The notes below the pieces were generated by a model. It made no database searches and was not told the DNA's origin. It saw only the letters and a list, made by a program, of their open reading frames with translations. Shown here piece by piece: positions 35,953 through 46,700 of a DNA stretch of 64,000 nt (its first letter is position 1; the number at the start of each line of letters is the position of its first letter). This DNA comes from Planctomycetota bacterium (GTDB taxonomy: Bacteria > Planctomycetota > Phycisphaerae > UBA1845 > PWPN01), in contig JAKLEZ010000005.1 in assembly GCA_022711465.1 (NCBI GenBank), positions 1 to 64,000 on the forward strand, in the 5' to 3' direction. The position numbers were made by a program, and so were the translations under genes.

Positions 35953-38072
35953 GCCGCATCCAGCAGTTCCGCGTCATCTACCGCAAGGAACTCACGGACA
36001 TCCTCCGCGATCGACGGACGCTGCTGGCCATGATCCTGATCCCGGTGGTGCTCTACCCGGTGCTGATGCTTGGTTTTGTCTGGGCGGCTCAAGCGGAGCG
36101 GGCGTCGCTCCGGACTCAGCAGTACACGATCGCCGCCGGCGATACGGTGGCTGCGGAGCAGTTGAGGGAGCTGATCCACAGGGCTCAGGCGGCTCGCCCG
36201 CCATCGGAGGAGAAGCGGGCGACCTTCGTGGTCGAGGTGCAGGACACGCCGGACGAGAAGCTCGGGGATCTCATCCAGGCCCGCGTGGACCTCGATTTCC
36301 CGGAAGGGCCCCACGCTCAGCCCGCGGTGCTGAGTATCCGCATCCGTTACAGTGAGATCAATGTCCGCAGCCGAGCGGCCATGGAGGAACTCAGCCACCT
36401 GCTCGGCCAACTCCGCGAGGTTCTTGCCCGCGACTCGATCCAGGAACTGCTCGACAAGACGGTTCCTTCGCCGCCGGGCTCGATCAATGCCCAGACCATC
36501 CTCAACCCGATCGAGATCACCGCGAGTTCGACGGCCACCGACCAGCAGCGAGGTGGCTGGGCTCTCGGGCAGATCATTCCCATCATTCTGGTGCTCATGA
36601 CCATCACCGGGGCGGTCTATCCGGCCATCGACCTGACCGCGGGTGAACGCGAGCGCGGCACGCTGGAAACGCTCATGGCCACGCCCACGTCGCCGCTCAC
36701 GCTCATTGTTGGCAAGTTCCTGGTGGTGGCCACCATTGGACTGGCCACGGCCACGCTGAATCTGGCCAGCGTCGGAGCGACGATGCACTTCGGCGGTCTG
36801 ACCCACGCCTTGACCTCGGAGATGCCGGTTCGTTTCCCGATCGGGATCCTGCCGGTCGTTCTGCTGTGCATGGTACCGTTTGCCCTGCTGTTCTCGGCGA
36901 TCCTCGTGGCGGTGTGCAGCTTCGCCCGGACGTTCAAGGAGGCCCAGAACTACGTCATGCCGGTGATCATCGGGGCGTTGATTCCGAGTGCGGCCGTGAC
37001 CCTCCCTTCGGTTCGACTCGAAGGCCCGATGCTGGTCCTGCCGGTGGGCAACATGGTGCTGCTGGCTCGCGAGCTGTTCCAGCAGACCTGCGCCTGGAGC
37101 AGCGTGGCCGTGGTCATGCTCTCGACCACGCTCTATGCGGCGGCCGCGATAGCCCTGGCCGCCCGGCTGTTCGGCCAGGAAGCGGTGCTGTTCGTCGATG
37201 TCGGCTCGTACAAGACGCTGATCCGCCGGCGGTTCATGCGGCCGTCGCCGGCTCCGAGCATGTCTCAGACGTTGGTGCTGGTGGCCTTGTTGTTTCCGGT
37301 TTCTTTTTATGCCCAGAACGTGCTTTTTGGCTCCTCGGTGGAGAACCTGCTGCACAAGCTGAAGATCCTCGCCCTCATGCAGTTCGCCGGGCTTTTCGCC
37401 ATCCTGCCGTTAGCGGTCTGCGGCTACCTCAAGATCGATGTGGTCAACACGTTTCGGCTGCGCTTTCCGCCGGCCAAGGCGTGGCTGGGTGTGATTCTGC
37501 TGGGATCATCGAGCTACCTGCTGGCCCACCGGTTCGTCCAGGCCCAATCCTGGCTGACGCCGCCATCGGACGCGTTGAGACAGTACGAACAGCAGATCAA
37601 TGCCCAGCTGGGCGCCGCTCCGCTCTGGCTCATGGTTCTTCTGCTGAGCCTGACTCCGGCGATCACGGAGGAACTGCTGTTTCGTGGTTTTCTGCTTCGC
37701 GGACTGTCATCCGGGCTTCGCAAGTGGTCCGCGATCGTCGTCGCGGCGGTCATTTTCGGCGTGTTCCACTTCATGGTGGAGCGTATGCCGCTGGCCACGC
37801 TGCTGGGCGTTGCTCTGGGATACGTCTGCTGGCAGACGCGGTCCATTCTGCCGGGCATGCTGATGCACGCGATGCACAACGCCTGGCCGCTGGTCGTGTC
37901 GTCCCTCGACGAGCGGGTGCCGCGTTTCCTGGGGATGGTCGAGGGCCATCATCCGTCGGGGGCGATCAGCATCACCGTGCTGCTCGGCGCCCTGCTGGCC
38001 TTCGTTGCGGGCATCTTGATCGTGCGGAGTGCTGCACGGACGGAAGCCGTCGATCAGGACCGGGCATGGTGA
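35949..38072 (+). CDS. natB: NatB-type ABC permease fused to a CPBP intramembrane protease
   Basis: 707 aa. Residues 1-400 form an ABC-2/NatB permease: ELTDILRDRRTLLAMILIPV at the start, a long extracytoplasmic loop, then DLTAGERERGTLETLMATP and several helices. Residues 510-690 are a CPBP/Abi protease domain with the diagnostic EELLFRGFLLRG, FGVFHFMVER and MLMHAMHN motifs (Glu-Glu, His and His catalytic ligands). Such NatB-CPBP fusions are known in several phyla. Substrate and proteolytic target are unknown. The 254 nt downstream hold nothing I recognise. Confidence 0.85.
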   Translation: MSRIQQFRVIYRKELTDILRDRRTLLAMILIPVVLYPVLMLGFVWAAQAERASLRTQQYTIAAGDTVAAEQLRELIHRAQAARPPSEEKRATFVVEVQDTPDEKLGDLIQARVDLDFPEGPHAQPAVLSIRIRYSEINVRSRAAMEELSHLLGQLREVLARDSIQELLDKTVPSPPGSINAQTILNPIEITASSTATDQQRGGWALGQIIPIILVLMTITGAVYPAIDLTAGERERGTLETLMATPTSPLTLIVGKFLVVATIGLATATLNLASVGATMHFGGLTHALTSEMPVRFPIGILPVVLLCMVPFALLFSAILVAVCSFARTFKEAQNYVMPVIIGALIPSAAVTLPSVRLEGPMLVLPVGNMVLLARELFQQTCAWSSVAVVMLSTTLYAAAAIALAARLFGQEAVLFVDVGSYKTLIRRRFMRPSPAPSMSQTLVLVALLFPVSFYAQNVLFGSSVENLLHKLKILALMQFAGLFAILPLAVCGYLKIDVVNTFRLRFPPAKAWLGVILLGSSSYLLAHRFVQAQSWLTPPSDALRQYEQQINAQLGAAPLWLMVLLLSLTPAITEELLFRGFLLRGLSSGLRKWSAIVVAAVIFGVFHFMVERMPLATLLGVALGYVCWQTRSILPGMLMHAMHNAWPLVVSSLDERVPRFLGMVEGHHPSGAISITVLLGALLAFVAGILIVRSAARTEAVDQDRAW

Positions 38073-38326
38073 AGTCTCTCCGCCGAGGCCGGCGTGGCCG
38101 TGAGGCCCCGAGCCTGCCTCGGCGAGGACGGCAGCTGAAGGGCGCTCCTGTCCGGGGCGTGCTGCATTTCGTACCGTCAGCCCACCGGTCTGGGCAGCGG
38201 AGGTACCTGATCGCGCGTCGGATGCAGGCGAACGAGGGTGCGGGTGATGACGCGTCGGGCGGCATCGCGGCACAAGGCCCCCCCAGGGATCCTCATTCCC
38301 GGCAGAACGGATTCGACTCGGGGAAC

Positions 38327-39271
38327 TCAGCTTGGCCGGACGCTGTTGACTTCGGAGATGAAGTCCTTGCAGGCCTGCTCGATGCACTTGTCCCACTCAG
38401 AGGTAAAGCGCTCGACGTACTTCATGTCCTCGTAGGCGTAGATCACGCTTCGAGAGGCGGTGATGAGGGCGCCGGTGCCGTCCAGCTTGAAGCAGGGCAC
38501 GATGTCCTCGGCCTTGCCGCCCTGGGCGCCGTATCCCGGCACGAGGAAGATGGACTTGGGCAGCATGCTTCGGAGCCGCAGGGTCTGCTCGCGATCCTTG
38601 GCGGCGACCACCGCACCGAGGCAGCTGTAGCCACACTTGCCGATGAGGCTCGGGTCGCTGGCCCACAGGGTGACCTGCTGGGCGACCAGTTCGGCCACGC
38701 TCTGGCCGTTCTCGAACCGAGCGTTCTGGATGACATCGGCCGACTCGTTGGTCGTGCGAACCAGGGCGAAAACGCCCTTTTGCTGCTCGCGGGCCACATC
38801 CAGGAAAGGCTTGACGCCGTCCAGGCCGAAGTATGAGGCCACGGTCACGGCGTCCGGGCCGGTCAGGCTGTCCATATCGGTGAAATCGGGCTCGGCCAGG
38901 GCGGAATGGGCGTACAGTTCCGCAGTCGAGCCGATGTCCCCTCGCTTGCAATCGCCAATGACCAGAAGCTTGGCGTCGCTGGCTTCCTGGATCAATTCGT
39001 AGTAGGCCTCGACACCCTCCCAGTAATAGCGCTCGAAGAAGGCACTGTTGATTTTGACGGCCGGAACCATCGGGGTCACGATCCTGATGACGCGGCGGCA
39101 GAACTCGAGGACGGCGTCTAGAGCGGCCTCGGAGTCGGTCTCATCGTTCAGGTCTTTCTGTTCGGTGATTTCGGCCGGCAGCTTGTTGTATACCGGATCA
39201 ATGCCCACGCAGACAGGGGCGTTTTTGGCCTTGATGGCCGCCAGGAGTCGGTCCGCAAAGTTATCCGGCAC
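38327..39271 (-). CDS. pyrF: Orotidine-5'-phosphate decarboxylase, subfamily 2
   Basis: 314 aa, the length of the longer PyrF type found in actinobacteria and planctomycetes. It decarboxylates OMP to UMP, the last step of pyrimidine synthesis. VCVGIDP at the start, KINSAFFERY and the catalytic loop VIGDCKRGDIGSTA (Lys and Asp residues) are intact. The phosphate-binding end has FLVPGYGAQGG and ASRSVIYAY. AAAGGA lies about nine nt upstream. No other pyr gene is adjacent. Confidence 0.92.
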   Translation of the reverse strand: MPDNFADRLLAAIKAKNAPVCVGIDPVYNKLPAEITEQKDLNDETDSEAALDAVLEFCRRVIRIVTPMVPAVKINSAFFERYYWEGVEAYYELIQEASDAKLLVIGDCKRGDIGSTAELYAHSALAEPDFTDMDSLTGPDAVTVASYFGLDGVKPFLDVAREQQKGVFALVRTTNESADVIQNARFENGQSVAELVAQQVTLWASDPSLIGKCGYSCLGAVVAAKDREQTLRLRSMLPKSIFLVPGYGAQGGKAEDIVPCFKLDGTGALITASRSVIYAYEDMKYVERFTSEWDKCIEQACKDFISEVNSVRPS

Positions 39272-39540
39272 GGCAGTATCCTTTCGTGTGTTGACTTTCC
39301 CCTGCCAACTGCAGCCACATCGTCAGACTGGGCAGTCTAGCCTCGCGTTCCCCGACCCGCAAGCGGCAAACAGGCGGAATTGTGGCGCATTTCCGACAGT
39401 GGTGCGGATCCTGGGCCATTGTGGGGCGGTTCCCTATTCACATTCCCGGCGGGCGAGTATCATGGTGGGTCACGGCCGGGGCCGCGTGGGCGGCTCAACG
39501 GCCGGCGGCAGCGTTACTGTTCGCTTTCAGCGGAGCTTCC

Positions 39541-41385
39541 ATGCAAGTGCCCTCAAGCAAGCCGACCTGGGGATGGTGGGCAGGCGTGGCCCTGGGTGCA
39601 TGGCTAGCGGGCCAGGACACAGCCTTGGCTGCTGGCCCCTTGGCCGAATTGCCCGAACCCGGCGGGTACACCAGTTGGATTCGGATTCTGATCATCCTGG
39701 TCATGATGGTGCCCTGGCTGCTTTTCTGCCAATGGGTGGACAAAGATGCGCTCTTTGTCCGGCGGGTGAACCAGGCGATGTGGAACGTCATTGTTCTGGC
39801 CGGTGGTGTGATCGGGCTGATCGTCTGGCTGTTCCTGCCCTGGCGGACCGCAGGCCTGTTCGCGGCTGGCTTCGGCTTGTGGCTGGTCATCACGGCCACA
39901 AGTTGTGCCATGTACGTGATTGTACGGAACGGGGTGGTCGATCCCAGCGCCCGGGTCTTCACTCCCAAGCACATCAAGTTCTGGTTTGCGAATCTCGGCA
40001 AGAAGCAGGCTGACCGGCATGTGGTTGAGGAGCGAGTCAAGCTGGTGGCCTGCGACGGGCGCAAGGTTCCGGTCCCGGACGATCCGGCCAAAGCCGAGCC
40101 CTACGAGGCCGCTCAGATTCTGCTTCACGACGCTCTCTGGCGGCGGGCCACGGAGGCGGAACTGGTGGTGACGGCCAAGGGGGTGAAGCTGGCCTATCGC
40201 ATTGACGGGGTAGCCACGCCGCGAAGCGATCTGATCGACCGGGACAACGCCGAGCGGGCTCTCCTTTTCCTCAAGCAGATCGCCGGACTGGACATCACTG
40301 AACGGCGTAAACCGCAGACCGGCGAGATCCGGGCCTCGATCGGCGGCGACCGCGGGATGACCGAAGTCGACGTCCAGACCAGCGGGACCACCCAGCATGA
40401 GCGACTCAGCCTGAAGATTGTTGGCGAGGAGACCAAGCTGCGGCTTCACGATCTGGGCATGTCGCCTTCGGACCTGGAGAAGTTTGAGAGCCAGGTGAGG
40501 CAGCCCGGGGGCGGGCTGTTTCTGATCAGCGGCCCGGCGGGCAGCGGCGTGACCTCCACGCTCTACGCCGCCCTGCGATCCCATGACGTCTTCATGCAGA
40601 ACCTGCTGACCCTTGAGCGCGAGCCGCTCATGGAGTTGGAGAACATCACTCAGAACATCTACGACTCGACCAAACACGAAGGCAGCTATGCCCGGCAGCT
40701 CCAGACCGTGCTTCGCCGCGAACCGGATGTGGTCATGGTCAGCGACTGTCTGGACCGTGAGACGGCCCACCTGGCGGCCAAGGCGGCCAAGGACGGCAAG
40801 CGCATCTACCTGGGGATCCAGGCGAAGGACAGCTTTGACGCCCTGAAGAAGCTGGTCAGTCTGGCCGGCGATACCGACACCGTGGCCTCGGTGATCAAGA
40901 TGGTCACCAGCCAGCGACTCATCCGCAAGCTGTGCATCGCCTGTCGCGTGGCCTACAAGCCGGACCCGCAGCTTCTCCAGAAGGCCAATCTGGCGGTCGG
41001 CAAGGCCCAACAGTTCTTCCGCCAACCCAAGCCGGAGGAACTGGTGGACGAGAAGGGCAACCCCCGGATGTGCGCCAACTGCCAGAACAGCGCCTATTAC
41101 GGCCGGACCGGCCTGTTCGAGGTCCTCACGATCGACGACACCATGAGGGACCTGATCAGCCGGGGCCAGTCCATCAACGAACTTCGAGCCCAAGCCCGCA
41201 AGAACGGGATGCTGTATCTCCAGGAAGTCGGCCTGCAGAAAGTGATCGAGGGAATCACGGGCATGAACGAGATGCTTCGAGTGATGAGAGACGAGGAGAG
41301 CTCGCCACCTCCTGCCGCTCCGGCGGCCGGCAAGGGCGGGGATAATCCTCCGGCGGCCCCCGCGGCCCCCAAGAAGGGAGCGTGA
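39541..41385 (+). CDS. Membrane-anchored, degenerate GspE/PilB-like ATPase homologue
   Basis: 614 aa from ATG 39541 (GGAG five nt upstream). A signal-like segment (to about residue 31) and three helices (about 43-63, 77-98, 100-125) precede a T2SS/T4P ATPase-like body (LKQIAGLDITERRKPQTGEI). Walker A reads GPAGSGVTST, so the essential Lys is Val337. The Walker B region is DVVMVSDCLDRETA, with Asp402 where GspE has Glu. The His box (usually TLHTNDA) reads GIQAKDS. Two CxxC pairs (CIAC, CANC) are kept. True GspE proteins are soluble. This protein is therefore probably a non-hydrolysing scaffold. The C-terminus is Pro/Ala rich. It forms a pair with the next gene. Confidence 0.7.
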   Translation: MQVPSSKPTWGWWAGVALGAWLAGQDTALAAGPLAELPEPGGYTSWIRILIILVMMVPWLLFCQWVDKDALFVRRVNQAMWNVIVLAGGVIGLIVWLFLPWRTAGLFAAGFGLWLVITATSCAMYVIVRNGVVDPSARVFTPKHIKFWFANLGKKQADRHVVEERVKLVACDGRKVPVPDDPAKAEPYEAAQILLHDALWRRATEAELVVTAKGVKLAYRIDGVATPRSDLIDRDNAERALLFLKQIAGLDITERRKPQTGEIRASIGGDRGMTEVDVQTSGTTQHERLSLKIVGEETKLRLHDLGMSPSDLEKFESQVRQPGGGLFLISGPAGSGVTSTLYAALRSHDVFMQNLLTLEREPLMELENITQNIYDSTKHEGSYARQLQTVLRREPDVVMVSDCLDRETAHLAAKAAKDGKRIYLGIQAKDSFDALKKLVSLAGDTDTVASVIKMVTSQRLIRKLCIACRVAYKPDPQLLQKANLAVGKAQQFFRQPKPEELVDEKGNPRMCANCQNSAYYGRTGLFEVLTIDDTMRDLISRGQSINELRAQARKNGMLYLQEVGLQKVIEGITGMNEMLRVMRDEESSPPPAAPAAGKGGDNPPAAPAAPKKGA

Positions 41386-41391
41386 GCCAGT

Positions 41392-43269
41392 ATGTGGTTT
41401 TCGCTATTTGCTGTTGTGCTGATCCTGACCATCACTTTCTTCCAGGGGCTGCAGGGCCTGTTCAGTGCCGTCATCTCCTGCTTCCTCACCATCGTGGCCG
41501 TGGCCCTGGCGTTCGGGCTCTACGAGGACATTTACTACGCTTTCCTCCTGGAGCGCCAGCCGGACCACGGGCGGGCCTTTGCCCTGATGGCGGTCTTCAT
41601 CTTGTCGCTGCTGATCCTTCGAACCGTGTTCGACATGCTGATCACCGGCAACATGCGCTTTCCGATCCTGGTGGACCGGATCGGGGGCGGCGTGGTGGGC
41701 CTCTTCACCGCGATGCTGATCGTCGGCACGCTGGCCGTCGGCCTGCAGATGCTGCCGTTCGGCACGACTTTCCTGGGCTTCAGCCGGTACCAGCCGGTCG
41801 ACAAGACCACCGGCCAGGTCCTGGCCTCGACTTCTGAGAAACCCGAGGAGGTTCGCAGCTACCCGACCAAGATCAACTGGAGCACGACCGAACTGCGACC
41901 ACGAAGCATGTGGCTCAGTCCTGACGGACTTACGGTATCGGTGGCCTCGCACTTGTCGGGCAACGCTCTCCACGGCCGTACATCCATGGCCACCATTTAC
42001 CCCAACCTGCTCCACAGCCTGTACGCCGCCCGATCGGGCTATTTCCGCGAGACCCGTCATGCGGTACCGGCCGGCGCGGTCCGCGTCGAGCGGTATGACA
42101 ACCTGCCGCCCCGTTCCCTCTACCTCCGGGAGAGCCCCAAGGAGGGATCCAGATCGAACGAGACCCCGATCACGCTGAAGCTCAGCAGCGAACAGCCGGC
42201 CGCCGGTCACAAGTGGGTCGTCGTTCGAGCGACGATCGATTCCGCCGCCCGAGACGAAGACAACGTGCATCGGTTCACCACCGAGCAGGTCCGACTGGTG
42301 GGCGGCGACAAGGCGGACGGCCCGGCCAAGGAGTACTTCCTCGTCGGGGTCAACCTTCCGCAGCTGCCGCGATGGGTCAGGCTGTACCGCGGGGAGGAAG
42401 TCACCCGCGACGGCACTCAACTGAAGGTTGACTGGATCTTCGAGGTGCCGGACAGCCCGAGCTTCCAGCCGCGCTTCGTGGAGTTCAAGCAGAACGCCCG
42501 GGCGGAGATTCCGGTCCAGGTCGTCGACCCGAAGAAGCCCAAGGCGGCACTGACCCCGCTGTCACCGGCCGCCAGGAAGACCGGACCGGAGGGGGATAAC
42601 CACAAGGAGGGGGCGGCGCCCGAGGGTGGGGCCGAGACCGGGTCGGGAGGCGGATCGAATACCGCCGCCCCACCGCCTCCCCCGGGGGGGGACCGCATCT
42701 CCGGACTCGGAGCCGCCCGAAAGGAATCGACCTTCAGCGATCAGCTGCCTTTCGCGCTGGTCAACTACAACGGACAGGATCTTCAGTTGTCCAACGGAAC
42801 CCTGAACGGCGGGCGGGTCAGAGCCACGCTCAATCCGGATTGGACGCCCAAGGCAGGCAACGAACCGTCCATCGAGAGGTTCCAGGTACCCGAGGGCAAG
42901 GTCATGCTCCAGCTCAGCGTGGAGAAGCTGCAGCCGCAGAGCTGGCTGGGAAGCATTTACGGTGGCATGATCGACAATATCGGCGACTTCTACATGATCG
43001 ACGCCAAGGGTACCAACCACCGGCCGGCGGGAAGCTACGCCATGGCGGTGGTCGGCGGCCAGGCCCGATTCGAGCTGATCTACCTGGATGACGTTGCCCG
43101 AGACATGGCCCGCCTGCCCAAGTTCGAAACCATCAAAGCTTCCCACATGGTGGGGAACTACTCCGTCTACTACCTGTTTCATGTCCCCCCCGGAACTCAG
43201 CCGGCCAAGCTGCACACCGGGCGAACGAACGTCGACCTGAGCGCCCTCAATCTCGTCGCCCCAGGATGA
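41392..43269 (+). CDS. CvpA-like membrane protein with large extracytoplasmic domain
   Basis: 625 aa, starting 6 nt after the GspE-like stop, with GGGAG upstream. Residues 1-125 have four hydrophobic helices in the CvpA pattern (FQGLQGLFSAVISCFLTIVA; LVDRIGGGVVGLFTAMLIVG). The rest is predicted outside the membrane: a beta-rich region, a Pro/Gly linker (about 380-440, PPPPPGGDRISG) and a second beta-rich part ending at VDLSALNLVAPG. I do not recognise the outer domains. The tight pairing with the pseudo-ATPase suggests a shared envelope function. Confidence 0.6.
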   Translation: MWFSLFAVVLILTITFFQGLQGLFSAVISCFLTIVAVALAFGLYEDIYYAFLLERQPDHGRAFALMAVFILSLLILRTVFDMLITGNMRFPILVDRIGGGVVGLFTAMLIVGTLAVGLQMLPFGTTFLGFSRYQPVDKTTGQVLASTSEKPEEVRSYPTKINWSTTELRPRSMWLSPDGLTVSVASHLSGNALHGRTSMATIYPNLLHSLYAARSGYFRETRHAVPAGAVRVERYDNLPPRSLYLRESPKEGSRSNETPITLKLSSEQPAAGHKWVVVRATIDSAARDEDNVHRFTTEQVRLVGGDKADGPAKEYFLVGVNLPQLPRWVRLYRGEEVTRDGTQLKVDWIFEVPDSPSFQPRFVEFKQNARAEIPVQVVDPKKPKAALTPLSPAARKTGPEGDNHKEGAAPEGGAETGSGGGSNTAAPPPPPGGDRISGLGAARKESTFSDQLPFALVNYNGQDLQLSNGTLNGGRVRATLNPDWTPKAGNEPSIERFQVPEGKVMLQLSVEKLQPQSWLGSIYGGMIDNIGDFYMIDAKGTNHRPAGSYAMAVVGGQARFELIYLDDVARDMARLPKFETIKASHMVGNYSVYYLFHVPPGTQPAKLHTGRTNVDLSALNLVAPG

Positions 43270-43759
43270 CGGCGTATCCTGGGCGGAGTGGCCGACTGAA
43301 CAAGTCTGATTCCTGCTCTCCTGAGTGGCCGGTCTGCAGCTTGATCTGCCCTGCTTCACTCTCTTCGCTTGTTTTGTTCGACCGCTCGCTGTCGCCTTCC
43401 TCCTCGCTCTGTCGTCCCGTTTGGCGAATCCGGAAGACGCTGAGCTGCTGCGAACGCAGGGGAACGCGAGCCCTGCCGCCAGGGGCCCGCTCCCTCCGCC
43501 ACCGGATGGGCGATTTTATCGACGCGACCCGCTCAGCCACATTGGCCGGACGAGTTGGTGACCGCCGGCGGCCGAAGACGGTGACACGGGGGTGCTTGAT
43601 TTCCTGAGGGACAGCGAGGACGAGCCCGCCCGGGTGTCGGGCTGCGCGAGTCCCACCCGGTGGCGAGCACGACCTGGCCGCCATCCGCCGCGAATCGACA
43701 ACCTGATTACCAGGGGCTACATTCCACCGCGTGGCTTGTTTCTTCGGGAGGATCGCGCA
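43270..43759. other. Gene-free stretch before the GH106-like gene
   Basis: About 490 nt of GC-rich sequence. Open frames in all directions lack ribosome sites and recognisable families. The GH106-like frame could be extended to 43592, but the added residues look non-coding and a GGGAGG site favours ATG 43760. No clear promoter is seen. Confidence 0.4.
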
Positions 43760-46700
43760 ATGTTCAGACACGGGTGGTTGACTCCAACGGCCTTGGTCGG
43801 CCTGATGATCGCCGGGTGGTGTGCAGCGGCGGCCGAGGAAGTCTCGCCGGCTTCGCTGGAGAGACAGTTCCGCGAGTTGCCCATGGAAGCCCGGCGATGG
43901 ACCGGCCCGCTCTTCTGGTTGCACGGCGACGAGAGCAAGGAGCGGTTGGAGATGTACGTCGGCAAGGTCGCCGAGGGCGGGAACGGCTGCTTCACAGCGG
44001 AATCGCGCCCCCACGTGGGCTGGCTGGAGGAGAGCTGGTTCCGCGACCTAGCCATCTGCCTCGACGCGGCCAAGAAGAACCAGCTCAAGATGTGGATCTT
44101 CGACGAGAAGTGGTGGCCCAGCGGCGAGGTCGGCGGGAGGGTTCCGGCGGAGCATGGCGGCAAACGGCTGGTGACCTCGACCGCCGAGTTTGACGGTCCG
44201 GGGGTATTCAAGACCGACGGCTGCGGCGGGCCGAGCTTCATCGCCGCCGTGGCCGGAAAAGACCGCCCGGACGGCATTGATGGTGCCAGCCTCATCGACC
44301 TGGCATCCTCGATTCACCAAGGCCAACTGACCTGGGAAGCGCCGGCGGGACACTGGAGGATCATCAAGTTCACGTGGAAGAACCAGCCGGTGGGCGACCG
44401 CTATCTCATCGACGGAGCCAGCCAGGCCAGCATCGACTGGTACATCCGCACCGTGTATCAGCCACACTACGATCGCTTCAAGGGCGATTTCGGCAAGGAC
44501 ATCCTGGGCTTCTTCTACGACGAGCCGGAGATCAAGGCCGACTGGGGCACCGAGGTTCCGAAGGTCCTGGCGGAACGCGGGGTGGACTGGAAGAAGGCCC
44601 TGGTCGCTTTCAAGTTCAAGCTGGCCGGCGACGAACAGGCCGCGGCCAAGTACCAGTACATGGACGCCTTTGCCGAGGCCTGGGGCCGGACCATGTACGG
44701 CGGCATTTCGCGTTGGTGTCGCGAACGCGGGGTGCTGTCGATCGGCCACTTCCTCGAGCACGGAGGCACCTATGCCAACTTTGACCTCTGCGCCGGCGAC
44801 ATGTTCAAGCTCCAGAAGTACAGCGACATGGGCGGCGTCGACCTGGTCTTCTCACAGCTCAAGCCCGGCCAGCGGGCCGCCTACAACGCGCCGTGCTGGC
44901 AGGTCCCCAAGATTGGCAGCTCTCTCACCCATGTCTACGGCAAGCCGGACGACGTGACCATGGTGGAGATTTTCGGAGCCCGCGGCCAGGATCTGAGCTA
45001 TCCGGAGATGAAATGGTGGACCGACCATGTCCAGGTGTCGGGCGTCAACTTCCTCATCCCGCACTCGTTCAACCCGCGTGGGCCGCGCGACACCGACTGC
45101 CCGCCCTACTTCTACAACGGCGGCTTCGAACCCCGCTGGCCGCTGTATCGCGTGTTCGCCGACTACACCAGCCGGCTGACCCTGATGCTCACGGGTGGGC
45201 GACACGTCTGCCCAGTGGCCCTGCTCTACGTCGGCCAGAGCGTCCATGTCGGCAAGTGTATTCTGCCCGACCAGATGAGCGAGACCCTGCAGGACGCCCT
45301 TTTCGACTGCGATTGGATGCCCTACGAGGTCTTCGAGGGCTCGACGGAACTGACCGGCAAGACCATCCAGATGGGCCGGGAGTCGTTCCGGGTGCTGGTC
45401 GTGCCGCCGGTCGAGGTGATCCCCCATGCCACGCTCGCGAAGGCGAAGGACTTCTTCGATCGCGGCGGTGTGATCGTGGGCTACGGTTTTCTGCCCACCA
45501 AGTCGGCCACGCTGGGCAAGACGGCGGCGGACATCGCCCGGCTGCGCGAAGCGGTCTGGGGCGATGCCCAGCCCGGGTTGGCGGTCTGCAAGACGAGTGC
45601 CGCCGGAGGCCGCAGCTACCTGCTGCCCGAAAAGCCGACCCCGGAGCAGTTGCAGAAGGTGCTGGTCGAGGACGCGGGCGTTCATCCGACGCTCGAAGTG
45701 GTCGAGGGCACGACCGATCACTGGCTGCACGTGCTGCACCGGGTCAAGGCGGACTGCGACCTGTTCTTCATCACCAACCAGAATCATCTCGGCGCTGCCC
45801 GGCGGTTCAAGTTCCGCATCACCGCGGACGGCGAACCGGAATGCTGGGACGCGATGCGCAACGAGATCACCCGGGTGCCCCACGTTCGTCAGGGCCAGCA
45901 GGTCGAACTCGATCTGACGTTCGAACCGTCGGAAAGCGTGCTGCTGGTTTTCCAGCCGAAGAGGCGCCCTCTGCCGATGCGACTGGAACCGGACGCTGCG
46001 AAGCCCAAGACGTCCATCACCCTGGTTCGGGATGCGACTCCGCCAGGACTCGAGCCGAAACTGGATGCCGCGTCGGATCCGGCCGCGGGCCTGGAGGGCT
46101 GCTCCTGGGTCTGGTATCCGGAGGGCAACCCGGTGGCCAACGCCCCGGCGGGCCAGTGCTTCTTCCGCAAACAAATCAACGTGCCCGAGGGCCGGAGCAT
46201 CAAGGCGGCCGTGTTCCATGCGACGGCCGACAACGGCTTCGTCCTGTACCTGAACGGCCAGGATGCCGGCCGTGGTGACGACAGCGGCGACGGCTGGCGG
46301 AACCCCGTGCGACTTGACGTCAAGCCGCTGCTGTGTGCCGGGGCGAACGTGCTGGCTATTGTCGCGGCAAATGCCCAGGCGGCCACGGGCACGAACCCCG
46401 CGGGTCTCATCGGCCGGCTGTCGATCACGTTCGAGGATGGCGGGCCTGTGGATGTGAAGGTCGATGCGAGCTGGAAGACGTCGCGTGAAACAGGCGGCAA
46501 CTGGCTCGCGCGGGGATTTGACGATGCCTCCTGGAAGACGGCCATGGAGATCGCGCGGTTCGGTGACGCACCTTGGGGGCGGCTGAACTCCAAGCTGACG
46601 CTCAGTCCGGTCAAGGCGGATCCGTTCGTTGGCCACTGTGAGATTTCGGCGACTGCAGACCTGGCTCAGTCGCGGGTCTGGCTGGAGATGGACTCGCTGG

